A stretch of 64,000 bases of DNA, from NCBI GenBank assembly GCA_032095175.1, contig DAMCZI010000020.1, positions 1 to 64,000 of the forward strand, given 5' to 3'. The DNA is from DAMCZI01 sp032095175 (lineage in GTDB: Bacteria; Bacillota; Clostridia; Clostridiales; Caloramatoraceae). Shown in pieces: positions 52,256 through 62,198 of this stretch (positions are counted from its first letter, which is position 1; the number at the start of each line of letters is the position of its first letter). The notes beneath the pieces were generated by a model that saw only the letters and a program-made list of their open reading frames with translations, was not told the origin of the DNA and ran no database searches. Position numbers and translations under genes: made by a program.

Positions 52256-53308
52256 TTAAGCCTTAAGAATCTCTATTATTCTTCCTGCAGCATCTCCATC
52301 TCCAAAGAAATTCTCCCTTGGCCTTTCAGGATTAAATACATTTATTCCTTCAACAATTTTGGAAACGTTTGATCCAGCTATCATGTTCCAGCCATTTTCT
52401 ACTGTTTCAACCCACTCTGTCTCTTCTCTCATTGTAATACATGGTTTTCCAAAGAAAAAGGCTTCTTTTTGCACTCCACCGCTGTCAGTAACGATTTTCT
52501 TACTATTGTTCTCCAATGTTAACATATCAAGGTATCCAATTGGTTCAATTATTGAAATATTATCATTGAATTTCAAACCATAATCCCCAATGAATTTCTT
52601 TGTTCTTGGATGAAGAGGCAGTATTATCCTTGTATGTGATTGATTAAGAGCCTCAACAATTCCTTTAAGCTTGTTTATATCATTTGTGTTTTCTGCTCTG
52701 TGTATTGTTGCAAGTATAAACTCACCAGGAGTAAGGTTAAGTTCTTCCATTATTCTGCTCTTCTTCTTTGCTATTTCACCAAAGTGAAGCACAGCATCAT
52801 ACATAACATCACCACTGTTATATACTCCATTTTCAATACCCTCATGCTTAAGGTGTTTAACTGCTGTTTCTGTTGGAGCAAACAGATATTTTGAAATATG
52901 ATCTGTAAGTATTCTGTTCTGTTCCTCAGGCATTGCCATGTTAAAGCTTCTAAGACCCGCCTCAACATGAGCTACAGGTACCAAAAGCTTGCTTGCTGCA
53001 AGGGCTCCTGCCAATGTTGAATTGGTGTCACCATATACCAAAAGCATATCTGGCTTTTCCTTTAGTATTATCTCTTCTATCTTAGAAAGCATCATTCCAG
53101 TCTGATATCCATGATTTCCGGAACCAATGTTTAAATTGTAGTCTGGTCTTGGTATCTCCAGTTCATCAAAGAATATTTTTGACATATTCTCATCATAATG
53201 CTGGCCGGTATGAAGAATCAATTCATTATGCTTTTTCCTTAACTTTCTTGAAACAGCAGCAGCTTTAATAAACTGCGGTCTGGCTCCTATTACTGTTATT
53301 ATCTTCAT
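52256..53308 (-). CDS. wecB: UDP-N-acetylglucosamine 2-epimerase (non-hydrolysing) or WbpI-type epimerase
   Basis: 350 residues: KIITVIGARPQFIKAAAVS, LILHTGQHYDENMSKIFFDE, VYGDTNSTLAGALAA, HVEAGLRSFNMAMPEEQNR, and TDSGGVQKEAFFFGKPCITM. It epimerises C2 of UDP-GlcNAc to UDP-ManNAc. Because the locus also encodes WbpA/B/D-like enzymes, it could instead act on the diacetamido-uronic acid nucleotide like WbpI, a close relative; sequence alone does not separate the two. Between a GT4 gene and the initiating transferase. Confidence 0.9.
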   Translation of the reverse strand: MKIITVIGARPQFIKAAAVSRKLRKKHNELILHTGQHYDENMSKIFFDELEIPRPDYNLNIGSGNHGYQTGMMLSKIEEIILKEKPDMLLVYGDTNSTLAGALAASKLLVPVAHVEAGLRSFNMAMPEEQNRILTDHISKYLFAPTETAVKHLKHEGIENGVYNSGDVMYDAVLHFGEIAKKKSRIMEELNLTPGEFILATIHRAENTNDINKLKGIVEALNQSHTRIILPLHPRTKKFIGDYGLKFNDNISIIEPIGYLDMLTLENNSKKIVTDSGGVQKEAFFFGKPCITMREETEWVETVENGWNMIAGSNVSKIVEGINVFNPERPRENFFGDGDAAGRIIEILKA

Positions 53309-53328
53309 ATTATCTCCCCTAAACTAAA

Positions 53329-54378
53329 TTATTTACACATGCTTCTATAAAGTTTTTCCACTATGGCTGCATTATTCTTCCACACAGCTTTTTCTTTAAT
53401 TATATCAATATTTTTTTCTCCGGCCACAATAAGTTTATCCTTATTATCTGCACACCACAGTATTGCATTTTTTACATTCTCAGGAGTAGTTTTATCAAGT
53501 ATTAAACCATTTGCACCATCACAAACCCACTCCCTGTTACCAGGCAAATCTGATAAAACAGGGAACAGTCCTACTGCCATACCCTCAAGAAGGCTTACAG
53601 AAGTTGAATCAGACTCTGGTATGGACACAAATACATCATTATCAACAAGAAGCTTTCCAACCTTATCCGGATTATATCTTCCTGTAAATTTAACCTTCTT
53701 TTCTATACCAAGTTCTAAAACAAGATTTTTTAATTTCTGTTCCTGGCTTCCTGATGCAGCTATGGTTAGGTTCATATCTTTCCTAACCTTTAATGCTTCA
53801 TAAAATCCCCTTATTAATATATCAATTCTGTAGATTTTTTCAAGCTTTCTTATACTTATAATATTCAATTCAGGGCTTTCTGTTTTATATAGATGCTTAT
53901 ATTTAAATATTTCTTCCTCTACGCCCATTGGAAAGGTATATACCTTGTTTTTATCTCCACCAAGTCTTATAATCTCGTCAGACATATACTCTGCATCAGA
54001 GGTTATGTACTTTGCTCTTTTTAAAACGTATTTTACAATCCATTTCATCAAAGGTGACTTTTTAGGTGCAACAAGTATATCCGACCCCCAGGCTGATACC
54101 ATAAAGTCATATCCCTTCATGCTTGCAGCATAAAGACCACAGGTATTTGCCTGATGTGCATGAAGAACATCAGGTTTTATCTTTTTAATAATCTTATGAA
54201 CCTCAGATGCCATTAATATAAAGTTCTTTATATTGTAATCCAGATAATAAACCTTTGCTCCAGGAATAGGGGTATCCCTATGTGATATTACATGAACCTC
54301 ATGGCCCTTTTCTACAAAATAACTTACCCATTTTGCTGTATGGCTTATATCAGAATTAGCTATATAACATATCTTCAT
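53329..54378 (-). CDS. GT4 glycosyltransferase
   Basis: 349-residue GT-B enzyme. KICYIANSDISHTAKWVSYF at the start, DVLHAHQANTCGLYAA, MVSAWGSDILVAPKK, and PESDSTSVSLLEGMAVGLFP with the donor-site Glu. Donor unknown. It lies 20 nt before wecB in the same direction. A family C palindrome separates it from the acyltransferase gene upstream. Confidence 0.87.
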   Translation of the reverse strand: MKICYIANSDISHTAKWVSYFVEKGHEVHVISHRDTPIPGAKVYYLDYNIKNFILMASEVHKIIKKIKPDVLHAHQANTCGLYAASMKGYDFMVSAWGSDILVAPKKSPLMKWIVKYVLKRAKYITSDAEYMSDEIIRLGGDKNKVYTFPMGVEEEIFKYKHLYKTESPELNIISIRKLEKIYRIDILIRGFYEALKVRKDMNLTIAASGSQEQKLKNLVLELGIEKKVKFTGRYNPDKVGKLLVDNDVFVSIPESDSTSVSLLEGMAVGLFPVLSDLPGNREWVCDGANGLILDKTTPENVKNAILWCADNKDKLIVAGEKNIDIIKEKAVWKNNAAIVEKLYRSMCK

Positions 54379-54401
54379 GCTATTATAATCCTTTCTAAAG
54401 T

Positions 54402-54548
54402 GGGTGTCGCATAAATATTATATTCCGAGGTAACAGGCACTTAAGTTATGAGTTATTCATGATAGATGAGCATTAAAAGATAACTTTACTTAAATAACTC
54501 ATAACTCAAGAGCCTGTCACTAGGAGATAGATATTGTGCGACAGTCCC
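54402..54548. repeat. Palindromic repeat family C, copy 2 (inverted)
   Basis: AGGTAACAGGCACTTAAGTT and AACTCAAGAGCCTGTCACTA arms with ATGAGTTATT/AATAACTCAT, and outer ends GGGTGTCGCATAAATAT / ATATTGTGCGACAGTCCC. It is copy 1 (42582) in reverse orientation with a different loop. It fills the gap inside the polysaccharide operon right up to the acetyltransferase stop. Confidence 0.84.
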
Positions 54549-54549
54549 T

Positions 54550-55116
54550 TTATACATTTAATTTCTTTATATATTTTGCTGGTACTCCTCCAACAACCGT
54601 GTAATCAGCTACATCTTCCCTTACAACGGCTCCTGCAGCAACAACAGCACATTTTCCTATTCTTACACCGCATAAAATTGTTGCATTGGCTCCAATCCAG
54701 CATCCTTCATCAAATACTACTTCCCCATCTTTTCTCTTATAGTATTTCTTCAACATTCTGTCCCCTACATCCTGATGGGTAATAATGCTTACTCCCTCGG
54801 ATATTACAGCATCCTTTTTTATAATTATAGGATTTGCCATATCCATAAAAACCTTTCTTCCAACAAAGGCATTTTCACCAACTTCAAGATTTCCATAGTT
54901 AAAATATGTGTTATCAAGTATAAGCCCCTGCTTAACATTTGAGGTTAAATCAACCCTTGCACCAAAGCTGTTTAAAGCATGCTTTATACTTCTTTCACTG
55001 CAGCCTTCTATATAGTTGTTAAGTATATAATCTCCAAAAATCCTTCCAAGGATCTTTAAAAACGCTATCCTTAGCCTGGTGAAAAAATACATTATCCCCC
55101 TAAGAAATCCCTTCAT
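54550..55116 (-). CDS. Hexapeptide-repeat O-acetyltransferase (WbbJ/Maa-like)
   Basis: About 188 residues. After a basic N-terminus, left-handed beta-helix repeats give VGENAFVGRKVFMDMANPII, ISEGVSIITHQDVGD and GCWIGANATILCGVRIGKCA. These enzymes move acetyl from acetyl-CoA to a sugar hydroxyl. Start at 55116, 8 nt after AAGGGGTG, overlapping the upstream gene by 17 nt. Likely decorates the surface glycan. Confidence 0.85.
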   Translation of the reverse strand: MKGFLRGIMYFFTRLRIAFLKILGRIFGDYILNNYIEGCSERSIKHALNSFGARVDLTSNVKQGLILDNTYFNYGNLEVGENAFVGRKVFMDMANPIIIKKDAVISEGVSIITHQDVGDRMLKKYYKRKDGEVVFDEGCWIGANATILCGVRIGKCAVVAAGAVVREDVADYTVVGGVPAKYIKKLNV

Positions 55117-56527
55117 TGCTACTACACCCCTTGGTTTTAAGCTCAATGAGCATAAATATTATCCATATAACAAGTGTTCCTGTTATGATTCCTTTATGTT
55201 CAAACTCAATTCCTGTCAATAGAGAATATATAGTAAATGCAACTATAGCAGCAGTTTCACCTCTGCATATTTTAAAGTTTTTAATTGCAGTCACAAACCT
55301 GTTTAAAACAATTCCAAGGAAAGAGAACATGCTTACTATTCCAAGCTCCGATCCAATCTGAAGCCAGAGATTATGAGCAGCCTCCATATTATAGGTTGCA
55401 ACCTTTATTTTCATCCTAAACCATTCAGGTATCATCAAATACCCTTCTGTAACATGGCTTTTATACATTTCAGGATATGAACCTGAGCCAGCTCCAAATG
55501 GATACTTGAATATTATAATGAAGGATGCAAACATCGATTGAATTCTTGCAATAGTAGATTCATTTGTTAAAAGCGTTGTTGATGTACCCCTTCTTAATAT
55601 ATATCTTGCAATAGGCCTTATACCAACAATCATTAGGCCGCCAAGTCCATATATAAAATATCTGTATCTTCTGCTAATTAAAACTACAAACACAGAAACT
55701 AAAAGTGCTATCCATGCTCCCCTGGTATATGATACAAACAATCCTAATGCATTTATTGCAAGAGACAGGATAATGAAAACCCCTTCCTTGCCCTTCTTTT
55801 TACCATATAGGAACATATCAAGAATAAGTGGAAATACAAGAATTGCAATTCCTGCAAATACATTTACATTATGATATCCAAATGTAATAAGACCTCTTTT
55901 AGCTCCCGCACCAGAAATTGATAGTCTATTTGTTACCATTTGAAAGAAACCATAAAAGCAGCTAAAATCACACATAAGAATTAATGCATAGTATATTCCT
56001 TTTATGTCCTTTCCCTTAAAATTTGATGCCAGTGATAATGCAAACATCATTGGTATCAAAACACTAATAAAGGTATGGCTCAATGCTCCAAATGTGTTTT
56101 TTGAGAATAGTACACTGTTCAATGCAAATATTGCAAATATACCCATGAAAATTAGAAAGCTAAAATCAAATGTTTTTCCATCTCTATAAGAATCCTTTAT
56201 AAGCTTTATTATTTTCTTGAAGCTTGCTATAAAAAGTATCGTTATATAAATAGATTCATAGGTAATCTTTAAAAATAAAAAGTCAATATTAAAAGCCTTT
56301 CTTGCAGTTACAAGGACTGGAAAAGAAGCAATAAAAATAAGTATTGACTTTTCAGTATCATTAAAAATCAAGTATATTGCGGAAATAAGGGCCATGGTTG
56401 CTAAAAAAAGCATCGCTGAATCCTTATATCCCAAAGTTCTAAAATTAAAAGCTGTTACTACTGCCGAAATAACCATAAGTATGGCTATTTTAACAACCAT
56501 TTTCCTATCAAAATTTAACCCTCTCAT
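55100..56527 (-). CDS. O-antigen ligase/polymerase family membrane protein, 2
   Basis: 475 residues with about 12 hydrophobic segments. The large external loop has GAGSGSYPEMYKSH and ATYNMEAAHNLWLQIGSELG, a Wzy_C/WaaL pattern with the conserved His. SYTRGAWIALLVSVFVVLIS precedes it. It differs clearly from the protein at 50282. Acts on lipid-linked glycan at the outer face of the membrane. Packed between the solute-binding protein gene (3 nt) and the acetyltransferase. Confidence 0.84.
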   Translation of the reverse strand: MRGLNFDRKMVVKIAILMVISAVVTAFNFRTLGYKDSAMLFLATMALISAIYLIFNDTEKSILIFIASFPVLVTARKAFNIDFLFLKITYESIYITILFIASFKKIIKLIKDSYRDGKTFDFSFLIFMGIFAIFALNSVLFSKNTFGALSHTFISVLIPMMFALSLASNFKGKDIKGIYYALILMCDFSCFYGFFQMVTNRLSISGAGAKRGLITFGYHNVNVFAGIAILVFPLILDMFLYGKKKGKEGVFIILSLAINALGLFVSYTRGAWIALLVSVFVVLISRRYRYFIYGLGGLMIVGIRPIARYILRRGTSTTLLTNESTIARIQSMFASFIIIFKYPFGAGSGSYPEMYKSHVTEGYLMIPEWFRMKIKVATYNMEAAHNLWLQIGSELGIVSMFSFLGIVLNRFVTAIKNFKICRGETAAIVAFTIYSLLTGIEFEHKGIITGTLVIWIIFMLIELKTKGCSSNEGIS

Positions 56528-56530
56528 GGT

Positions 56531-57841
56531 TTACTCCTTATCAACATAGTTTTTAAAATAATTTGCGTCCACTTTTATAACCTTATCCATGCATTCCTTA
56601 GAATAACTGTTAAGCTCTTTTATAACATCATCAACATTTCTACTGCCATCTATAACCTTGCAGAAGAGCTCTTGAACCTTTGTATAGTTATAATCAAAGG
56701 AACCTGTAGGATCCTTTTTCTCATATTTGAAATTTTCATTGTTATCATATTTATCTAGTTCAGGTGATTCTCCATTTTTATATTTTAAGACTTTAAATGT
56801 ATTGTCCTTAAAGGCCATATTAATAAACCAATTATAAACCTTTTTTACATCTTCACTATTGTCATCATTCTTACTTGCAACCATTACATTTATATCCTCA
56901 ACGTAATAGTAGTTTTTACTCTGACCCTTATACAATACAGGCAGTCCAGCAACTCCAGGCTTAAAGCTGAGCAAAGATCCAGTTAGAAAATCAATCTTAT
57001 CCTCATAGGTGCTTACTATCATTGCTGTTTTGCCATCTACAAAGTCTTCTCTTACAGCCTTCTTGTCCTTCTTCATAAAGTCCTTTGATAAAAGTCCCTT
57101 GCCATACATATCTTTGTATACCATAAGTATATCCTTTGCTGGAGTAAAGTCATACCTGCCCTCACGATAATTCCAGAAGGTAGTATAGATATCTCTTTTA
57201 TCCAGAGAATTTTCACCAACAGATACCTTTATGTCCCCAAAGTTTCCAGAAGGGAACTCAAAGGGAACTATATTAGGAAATGCGGCCTTTATCTTTTTTG
57301 AATACTCTATAACCTCCTGCCATGTTTCAGGTCCCCTATCAGGATCAAGACCGCTTGCCTTTAGTATATCCTTATTCCAGGCAAATTTTACTGTACTTCC
57401 TGCTATTTTAACACCCATTGGTTCACCAGTATAATAAAATAGCTTTTCATCTCCAATGGATTTTGTATTCACATTTAACTCATTAAGGTTATAAAGCTGT
57501 CCATCCTTTAGATGGTCATAAAAACTAAACTGAAATATATCAGGTTTGTTTTTAGTAAGCATCATAAGCCTTATAAGATTGTAATAATCATGGTGAAAAA
57601 CCTGCAGATCTATATATACATCCTTAGAAGTATTATTAAACTCTCCTACTTTTTCTTTAATATAACCTGCATAATAATTATTTTTTATACCTATTGTAAC
57701 TATTCTTCTTCCTGCTGCTCTCTTTTCAGCATCACTTATTAGAACTCTATCGTTAAAAATAAAAATCCTGTAAGTAAGGGAGAGAATAAGCAGCGCTATT
57801 ACAACTATGGTATATATCCTTAACCTTCCTCTGTTTTTCAT
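56531..57841 (-). CDS. Membrane-anchored extracellular solute-binding protein (family 1-like)
   Basis: 436 residues: N-terminal uncleaved-looking anchor (about 8-28, no lipobox), then a periplasmic-binding-protein type 2 fold: VTIGIKNNYYAGYIKEKVGEF, NKPDIFQFSFYDHL, KFAWNKDILKASGLDP, GPETWQEVIEYSKKI and FVDGKTAMIVSTYEDKID. This is the sugar ABC-importer substrate-binding family. No permease or ATPase gene is in the locus and all neighbours are glycan synthesis genes, so it may bind the glycan itself or regulate synthesis. Function unproven. Confidence 0.8.
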   Translation of the reverse strand: MKNRGRLRIYTIVVIALLILSLTYRIFIFNDRVLISDAEKRAAGRRIVTIGIKNNYYAGYIKEKVGEFNNTSKDVYIDLQVFHHDYYNLIRLMMLTKNKPDIFQFSFYDHLKDGQLYNLNELNVNTKSIGDEKLFYYTGEPMGVKIAGSTVKFAWNKDILKASGLDPDRGPETWQEVIEYSKKIKAAFPNIVPFEFPSGNFGDIKVSVGENSLDKRDIYTTFWNYREGRYDFTPAKDILMVYKDMYGKGLLSKDFMKKDKKAVREDFVDGKTAMIVSTYEDKIDFLTGSLLSFKPGVAGLPVLYKGQSKNYYYVEDINVMVASKNDDNSEDVKKVYNWFINMAFKDNTFKVLKYKNGESPELDKYDNNENFKYEKKDPTGSFDYNYTKVQELFCKVIDGSRNVDDVIKELNSYSKECMDKVIKVDANYFKNYVDKE

Positions 57842-57865
57842 AATACTCTCCTTATTAAATAATAC

Positions 57866-58969
57866 TTAACTTAACTCATCATATACATTAAGCAGTCTCT
57901 TTTCTGCTGCAGACCAATTGTATAGTTCCTTTGCACTTTTAGAACCATTTTCTCCCATTTCACTTACCTTTTCTCTATTACTGCACACAAAATCAATTAC
58001 CTCAGCAATACTCTTTGAATCATCTGGTCTTACAACAAACCCACAGTCAGCTTTTTCTATAACGTCCTTCATCATAGGAAAATCACTTGCAATAACTGCA
58101 GTTTTACTCATCATGTATTCAAAAAGCTTTATAGGTTCAGAATTTACATATCTCCAATTGTATGGCTGGAGAAGTACAAAGCCTGCATCTGCGCTTTTTA
58201 AATACTCAAACACCTTAAGATGAGGAACTTTTCCTGTAAAAACTATCTCTCTTTCCTTCAAGTTATTCTCTATATAATTATTAACCTTTTCTTTAAATTC
58301 TCCTGTTTCAAACTCACCTATAAATATATATTTTGCATCAATTTTAACCATATTAATGGCTTCTAATATCTTTAATATTCCCCTATCCTCTCTGAGTCCT
58401 CCTGCATACACAAATACCGGTTTATCTATATATTCCTTTTCAGTACAAACCTCACTGAATACAGGATAATTTGGAATAAGCTCCACGTTTTTATGATACT
58501 TTTTAAACTTACCTACAAGAAGATTGTTTACAGTTATAATGTAATCCGCTCTGCTTGCAAGATGTTTTTCGTATAGATAAACAGAATCCTGTATCATACC
58601 CTTACAGGCATTAAAATGCTCTGAAAAGGCTTCGGGATAGTATTCATGAGAATCATATATCACCTTTGCACCAGTTCTTGCCTTAAGTTTAACCGCAACC
58701 TGAAGAGAATCTGGTTCATGAGCATGATATACATCTGCACCTATCTCCATTGCCAGCTTAAACATTCTATTCATAGGAGAAAACCTGTCATACCAGGACT
58801 TTCTTCTCTTAAAGCACTTTACAACTATACCCTCCGGGGTTATAAAATCCTTTTCTCCTGGTGCTATGAGATAGAGTTCATTATATATCTTTTTTAAGGA
58901 CAATAATTCCTTATAATAAATTCTGTTATCAAAAACGTCATGTCCCGACGTTAACATGCATATTTTCAT
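57866..58969 (-). CDS. GT4 glycosyltransferase
   Basis: 367-residue GT-B enzyme starting MKICMLTSGHDVFDNRIYYK, with DVYHAHEPDSLQVAVKL, KVIYDSHEYYPEAFSEHF and KLFEYMMSKTAVIASDFPMM. The start region and DSHEYYPE motif resemble the GT4 group that includes the protein at 60216. ATG 58969 follows GGGGTGGAAAG. Donor unknown. Confidence 0.86.
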   Translation of the reverse strand: MKICMLTSGHDVFDNRIYYKELLSLKKIYNELYLIAPGEKDFITPEGIVVKCFKRRKSWYDRFSPMNRMFKLAMEIGADVYHAHEPDSLQVAVKLKARTGAKVIYDSHEYYPEAFSEHFNACKGMIQDSVYLYEKHLASRADYIITVNNLLVGKFKKYHKNVELIPNYPVFSEVCTEKEYIDKPVFVYAGGLREDRGILKILEAINMVKIDAKYIFIGEFETGEFKEKVNNYIENNLKEREIVFTGKVPHLKVFEYLKSADAGFVLLQPYNWRYVNSEPIKLFEYMMSKTAVIASDFPMMKDVIEKADCGFVVRPDDSKSIAEVIDFVCSNREKVSEMGENGSKSAKELYNWSAAEKRLLNVYDELS

Positions 58970-59014
58970 CTTTCCACCCCATATCCTTTGTAGCAAAGAT
59001 ATTTATCGTATATA

Positions 59015-60196
59015 TTAATTCAACAACTGTTTATAAACCTCTAGCGTTTTTAAAGCATTTTTATCCCATGTCCATTCATTTATGATATCAAGCCTTGCTC
59101 TTTGTCCCATTTCATACCTTTTCTCAGGGTTACTTAAAAGGTACTCTAAAGCATTTACTATATCATCAATATTTTGTGGCTTAACTAGCATTCCATTTTC
59201 GCCATTCACTATCGCATCCTGTATACCCTGACCACTTACTCCAATAACAGGTTTTCCAAGGGACATAGCTTCTAAATAAGCAACTCCAAATCCCTCTTGA
59301 TAGCTTGGAAGGCAAAATATATCACACTTTGCAATGTGGCACATTGCATTTTCATGGGACATCCTTCCTAAGAACTCCACGCAATCCTTAAGTCCCAAAC
59401 TCTCAGTTAACTCAACAAGCCTTGCCTTATCCGGTCCATCACCAATAATTTTATATTCTATATTAGGATATTTTTTAATAATCCTAGATACTGCATGTAA
59501 ATTTAAATCAATACCCTTAAACTTATATAGATTAGATACGCTGAGGATTCTAATCTTTTCATCCAAATTCTGATTCAAGGAGGTTTCATGTTCTTCACAA
59601 AGCTCAACTCCATTATGTATAATAGCTGAAGCTTCCATTAAACCTTTATCCTCAATCATTCCTTTAAGCTTGCTGCTGACAACAACAACTCTGTCGGCAT
59701 CCCTCATGGCTCTGTAAACATTTTTTTTACAGAGACTTCCCTTATTCACCGTAACCTGAAGATCCTGTCCATGTATGGTTAATACAAGAGGTACACCATA
59801 GGTTTTATTTAAAATAGTTGATGCAAAGCCATCAGGAAGTGCCACATGACTGTGTATTATATCAAACTTCCAATCTTTATATATATCATCAATGACTTTT
59901 TTCATACCCTGGTACATAAAAAGTCCCGAATAGCCCATAAAAAGAGACTTGGGGAAATCAATATACCTTGGATAATAAACATCAACACCTTCTATATTAT
60001 CATGCACTGGTATTTTACCGTATTCCCTCCACTTTGGCTTTATTTTACCTAAAAAAGTTGGAGCATATGGAACCGGTGAAACAACCTTTACCTCACATCC
60101 CTTATCAATCAATGCTTTAACCTGCTTATGGACAAATATACCTGCCATACTGTTAAAGGTTGAAGGGTACATGTGTGATACAACAAGTACTTTCAT
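59015..60196 (-). CDS. GT4 glycosyltransferase
   Basis: 393-residue GT-B enzyme: VLVVSHMYPSTFNSMAGIFV, HSHVALPDGFASTILNKTYG, LTIHGQDLQVTVNKGSLC, IIGDGPDKARLVELTESLGL and PSYQEGFGVAYLEAMSLGKP. It resembles the WcaL/EpsD-like group. 19 nt after the upstream gene's end, in a run of three GT4 genes that probably add successive sugars. Confidence 0.87.
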   Translation of the reverse strand: MKVLVVSHMYPSTFNSMAGIFVHKQVKALIDKGCEVKVVSPVPYAPTFLGKIKPKWREYGKIPVHDNIEGVDVYYPRYIDFPKSLFMGYSGLFMYQGMKKVIDDIYKDWKFDIIHSHVALPDGFASTILNKTYGVPLVLTIHGQDLQVTVNKGSLCKKNVYRAMRDADRVVVVSSKLKGMIEDKGLMEASAIIHNGVELCEEHETSLNQNLDEKIRILSVSNLYKFKGIDLNLHAVSRIIKKYPNIEYKIIGDGPDKARLVELTESLGLKDCVEFLGRMSHENAMCHIAKCDIFCLPSYQEGFGVAYLEAMSLGKPVIGVSGQGIQDAIVNGENGMLVKPQNIDDIVNALEYLLSNPEKRYEMGQRARLDIINEWTWDKNALKTLEVYKQLLN

Positions 60197-60215
60197 AAAA
60201 ATCCTCCAAAAGTGG

Positions 60216-61319
60216 TTATTTACCGCAAAGCTTACTGTATTCTCTAAGAAGTATCTCCTGTTCAGCTTCCCAGGAAAAATTTTCCTTTATAAATCTTCTT
60301 CCTTCACAGGAAAGTTTATCAGCTTCATCCTTGTTTTCTATTATATATCTTATTTTTTCTGCAATATCTTCCGGTTTCTCAGGATTTGCATACACTGCAT
60401 GTTCCTTAAATAGCTCCTGCCAGTATTCAAAATTGGACATTATAACAGGAAGGCCACAGGTCATATACTCAAAGGGCTTGTTAGGCATAGTATAAAGATG
60501 ATTTGGTGCAGGTAAAAAATTAACTATACCAATACTTGACCTTTTCATATATGAATAAACTGTTTTTAATGGAACAAATCCCATATCCTTTGTATATTTC
60601 CATCCAGAAGATTTCTTACATCTTTCTCTGTATTCATCATAATCCCAGGGTCCAAAAAGCCAGAGCTCAACCAATCCATCAAGCATTCCAATGGCATCAA
60701 CCAGCTCCTTGATACCCCTTATTTCAGTTATTCCTCCTGCATAGATTACAACTGGCTTATTAACCTCAATCTCTGCTGGTGAAACATTTTCAATTATATT
60801 TAAAACAGGCATATTTCTAACTACAACCGTACCTTTAGAAGTAAAATTCTTTGCTATATCCGGCCTGGCTGCAACAACTCTGTCAAACCTCTTTGAAGAA
60901 CCCTTTTCATACCAGTTGAATGCCTTTGAAATAAACCTTCTCAATCCTGGATTTATCCACTCCTTGGTAAGTATCTGCATTGGAACATCCTCATGTACAT
61001 CATAGATAACCTTTTTTCCAAAAAGCTTTAAAACTCTTCCAACTGGAATCAATTCAGGATCATGAAAATGGTAAACATCAGCCTTTAACTTTAAAGCCTT
61101 AAAAAGGGCACTCCAGCCCTTTACAAAGAACCTGTAAAGTCTGCTCTGATTATTGGAAAGTGGTATTATGTTTATTCCTTCAACCACTTCCTCTTTATCA
61201 TGGGTTACAATGAGGCTTACATCATAGCCATTTGCTGCCAGAGACTTACACTCTTTATAAAAAATTCTTACATCCATTGCCTGGTGTACAGTAGAAATAT
61301 GACACACCTTAACAGTCAT
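60216..61319 (-). CDS. GT4 glycosyltransferase
   Basis: 367-residue GT-B enzyme: KVCHISTVHQAMDVRIFYKE, DVYHFHDPELIPVGRVLKL, KVIYDVHEDVPMQILTKEW, and KPFEYMTCGLPVIMSNFEYW. The HDPEL and DVHED motifs place it with the WbpH/WbnE-like GT4 enzymes of O-antigen loci. It follows the N-acetyltransferase gene and precedes two more GT4 genes. Donor unknown. Confidence 0.86.
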   Translation of the reverse strand: MTVKVCHISTVHQAMDVRIFYKECKSLAANGYDVSLIVTHDKEEVVEGINIIPLSNNQSRLYRFFVKGWSALFKALKLKADVYHFHDPELIPVGRVLKLFGKKVIYDVHEDVPMQILTKEWINPGLRRFISKAFNWYEKGSSKRFDRVVAARPDIAKNFTSKGTVVVRNMPVLNIIENVSPAEIEVNKPVVIYAGGITEIRGIKELVDAIGMLDGLVELWLFGPWDYDEYRERCKKSSGWKYTKDMGFVPLKTVYSYMKRSSIGIVNFLPAPNHLYTMPNKPFEYMTCGLPVIMSNFEYWQELFKEHAVYANPEKPEDIAEKIRYIIENKDEADKLSCEGRRFIKENFSWEAEQEILLREYSKLCGK

Positions 61320-61363
61320 CGAATAACCCCCTATTTCTTGCTCTTACAGTATTAATTGCTTTA

Positions 61364-62107
61364 TTATCCTTGGTTTTTAAGTAGCTGATCCTCAGGCACA
61401 TCTCTTAAGTATTTTGCAGGGTTTCCAACTACAATCTTTCCACTCTCAACATCCTTTGTAACTACACTTCCTGCAGCAACAAATCCGTCTTCATTTATTA
61501 TCTTGCCAGGTAGAACTGTGGCCTGAGCACCAATTCTCCCTCCCTTTTTAACAGTAATGCCCTTGAAGTGTCTAAACCTTTCCTTTGAACGTGCTGCAAA
61601 GTTGTCATTTGAGGTTACAACACCAGGTGCAATAAACACATTATCCTCTATTTCTGAATAGGCAGTTATATAAACATTTGTTTCAAGCTTGCAGTTTGAG
61701 CCTACATTACAGTAATTCTCAACAGCAACCCCTCTGCCTATTATTGTCTTGCTTCCAATTTTAACATTTTCTCTAATTGTAGATAGGTCTGCTACCAAAG
61801 TCTTTTCACCTATCTCACATCCACAGTATATTATAACTCCTGCCCCTATTAGGCATCCAATTCCTATCCTTGCGGGCAAAAGCTCCTTTTCATCCTTCAT
61901 TATGCTGTTTACAGCTCTCATAGGCTTTTTACCAATTACAGTATTATCATCAATTCTAACATTTTCTCCTATAATGCTGCCGCTGTGTATACAAACACCA
62001 TGTCCTATAATGCAGTTATCTCCTATGACAACATCATCCTCAACAACTGCAAATCTTCCTATACTAACATTATTCCCAATTTTGGCCTTTTCAGATATAT
62101 AATTCAT
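61364..62107 (-). CDS. Hexapeptide N-acetyltransferase (WlbB/WbpD-like)
   Basis: 247 residues almost entirely of left-handed beta-helix repeats (NYISEKAKIGNNVSIGRFAV onward), with ITAYSEIEDNVFIAPGVVTS and KGGRIGAQATVLPGKIINED near the active site. The Asn-Asp-Asn segment TSNDNFAARSKER is like WlbB/WbpD enzymes that acetylate the 3-amino group of UDP-GlcNAc(3NH2)A. Neighbouring WbpA- and WbpB-like genes support that reading. Confidence 0.83.
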   Translation of the reverse strand: MNYISEKAKIGNNVSIGRFAVVEDDVVIGDNCIIGHGVCIHSGSIIGENVRIDDNTVIGKKPMRAVNSIMKDEKELLPARIGIGCLIGAGVIIYCGCEIGEKTLVADLSTIRENVKIGSKTIIGRGVAVENYCNVGSNCKLETNVYITAYSEIEDNVFIAPGVVTSNDNFAARSKERFRHFKGITVKKGGRIGAQATVLPGKIINEDGFVAAGSVVTKDVESGKIVVGNPAKYLRDVPEDQLLKNQG

Positions 62108-62198
62108 ATAAATACCCCTTTATATAAACTTTATTTAAATATTCAAGTAAACTGCAGTGCAAATAAAAGGTCACATATTTGCACTGCAAGCTCTACTC

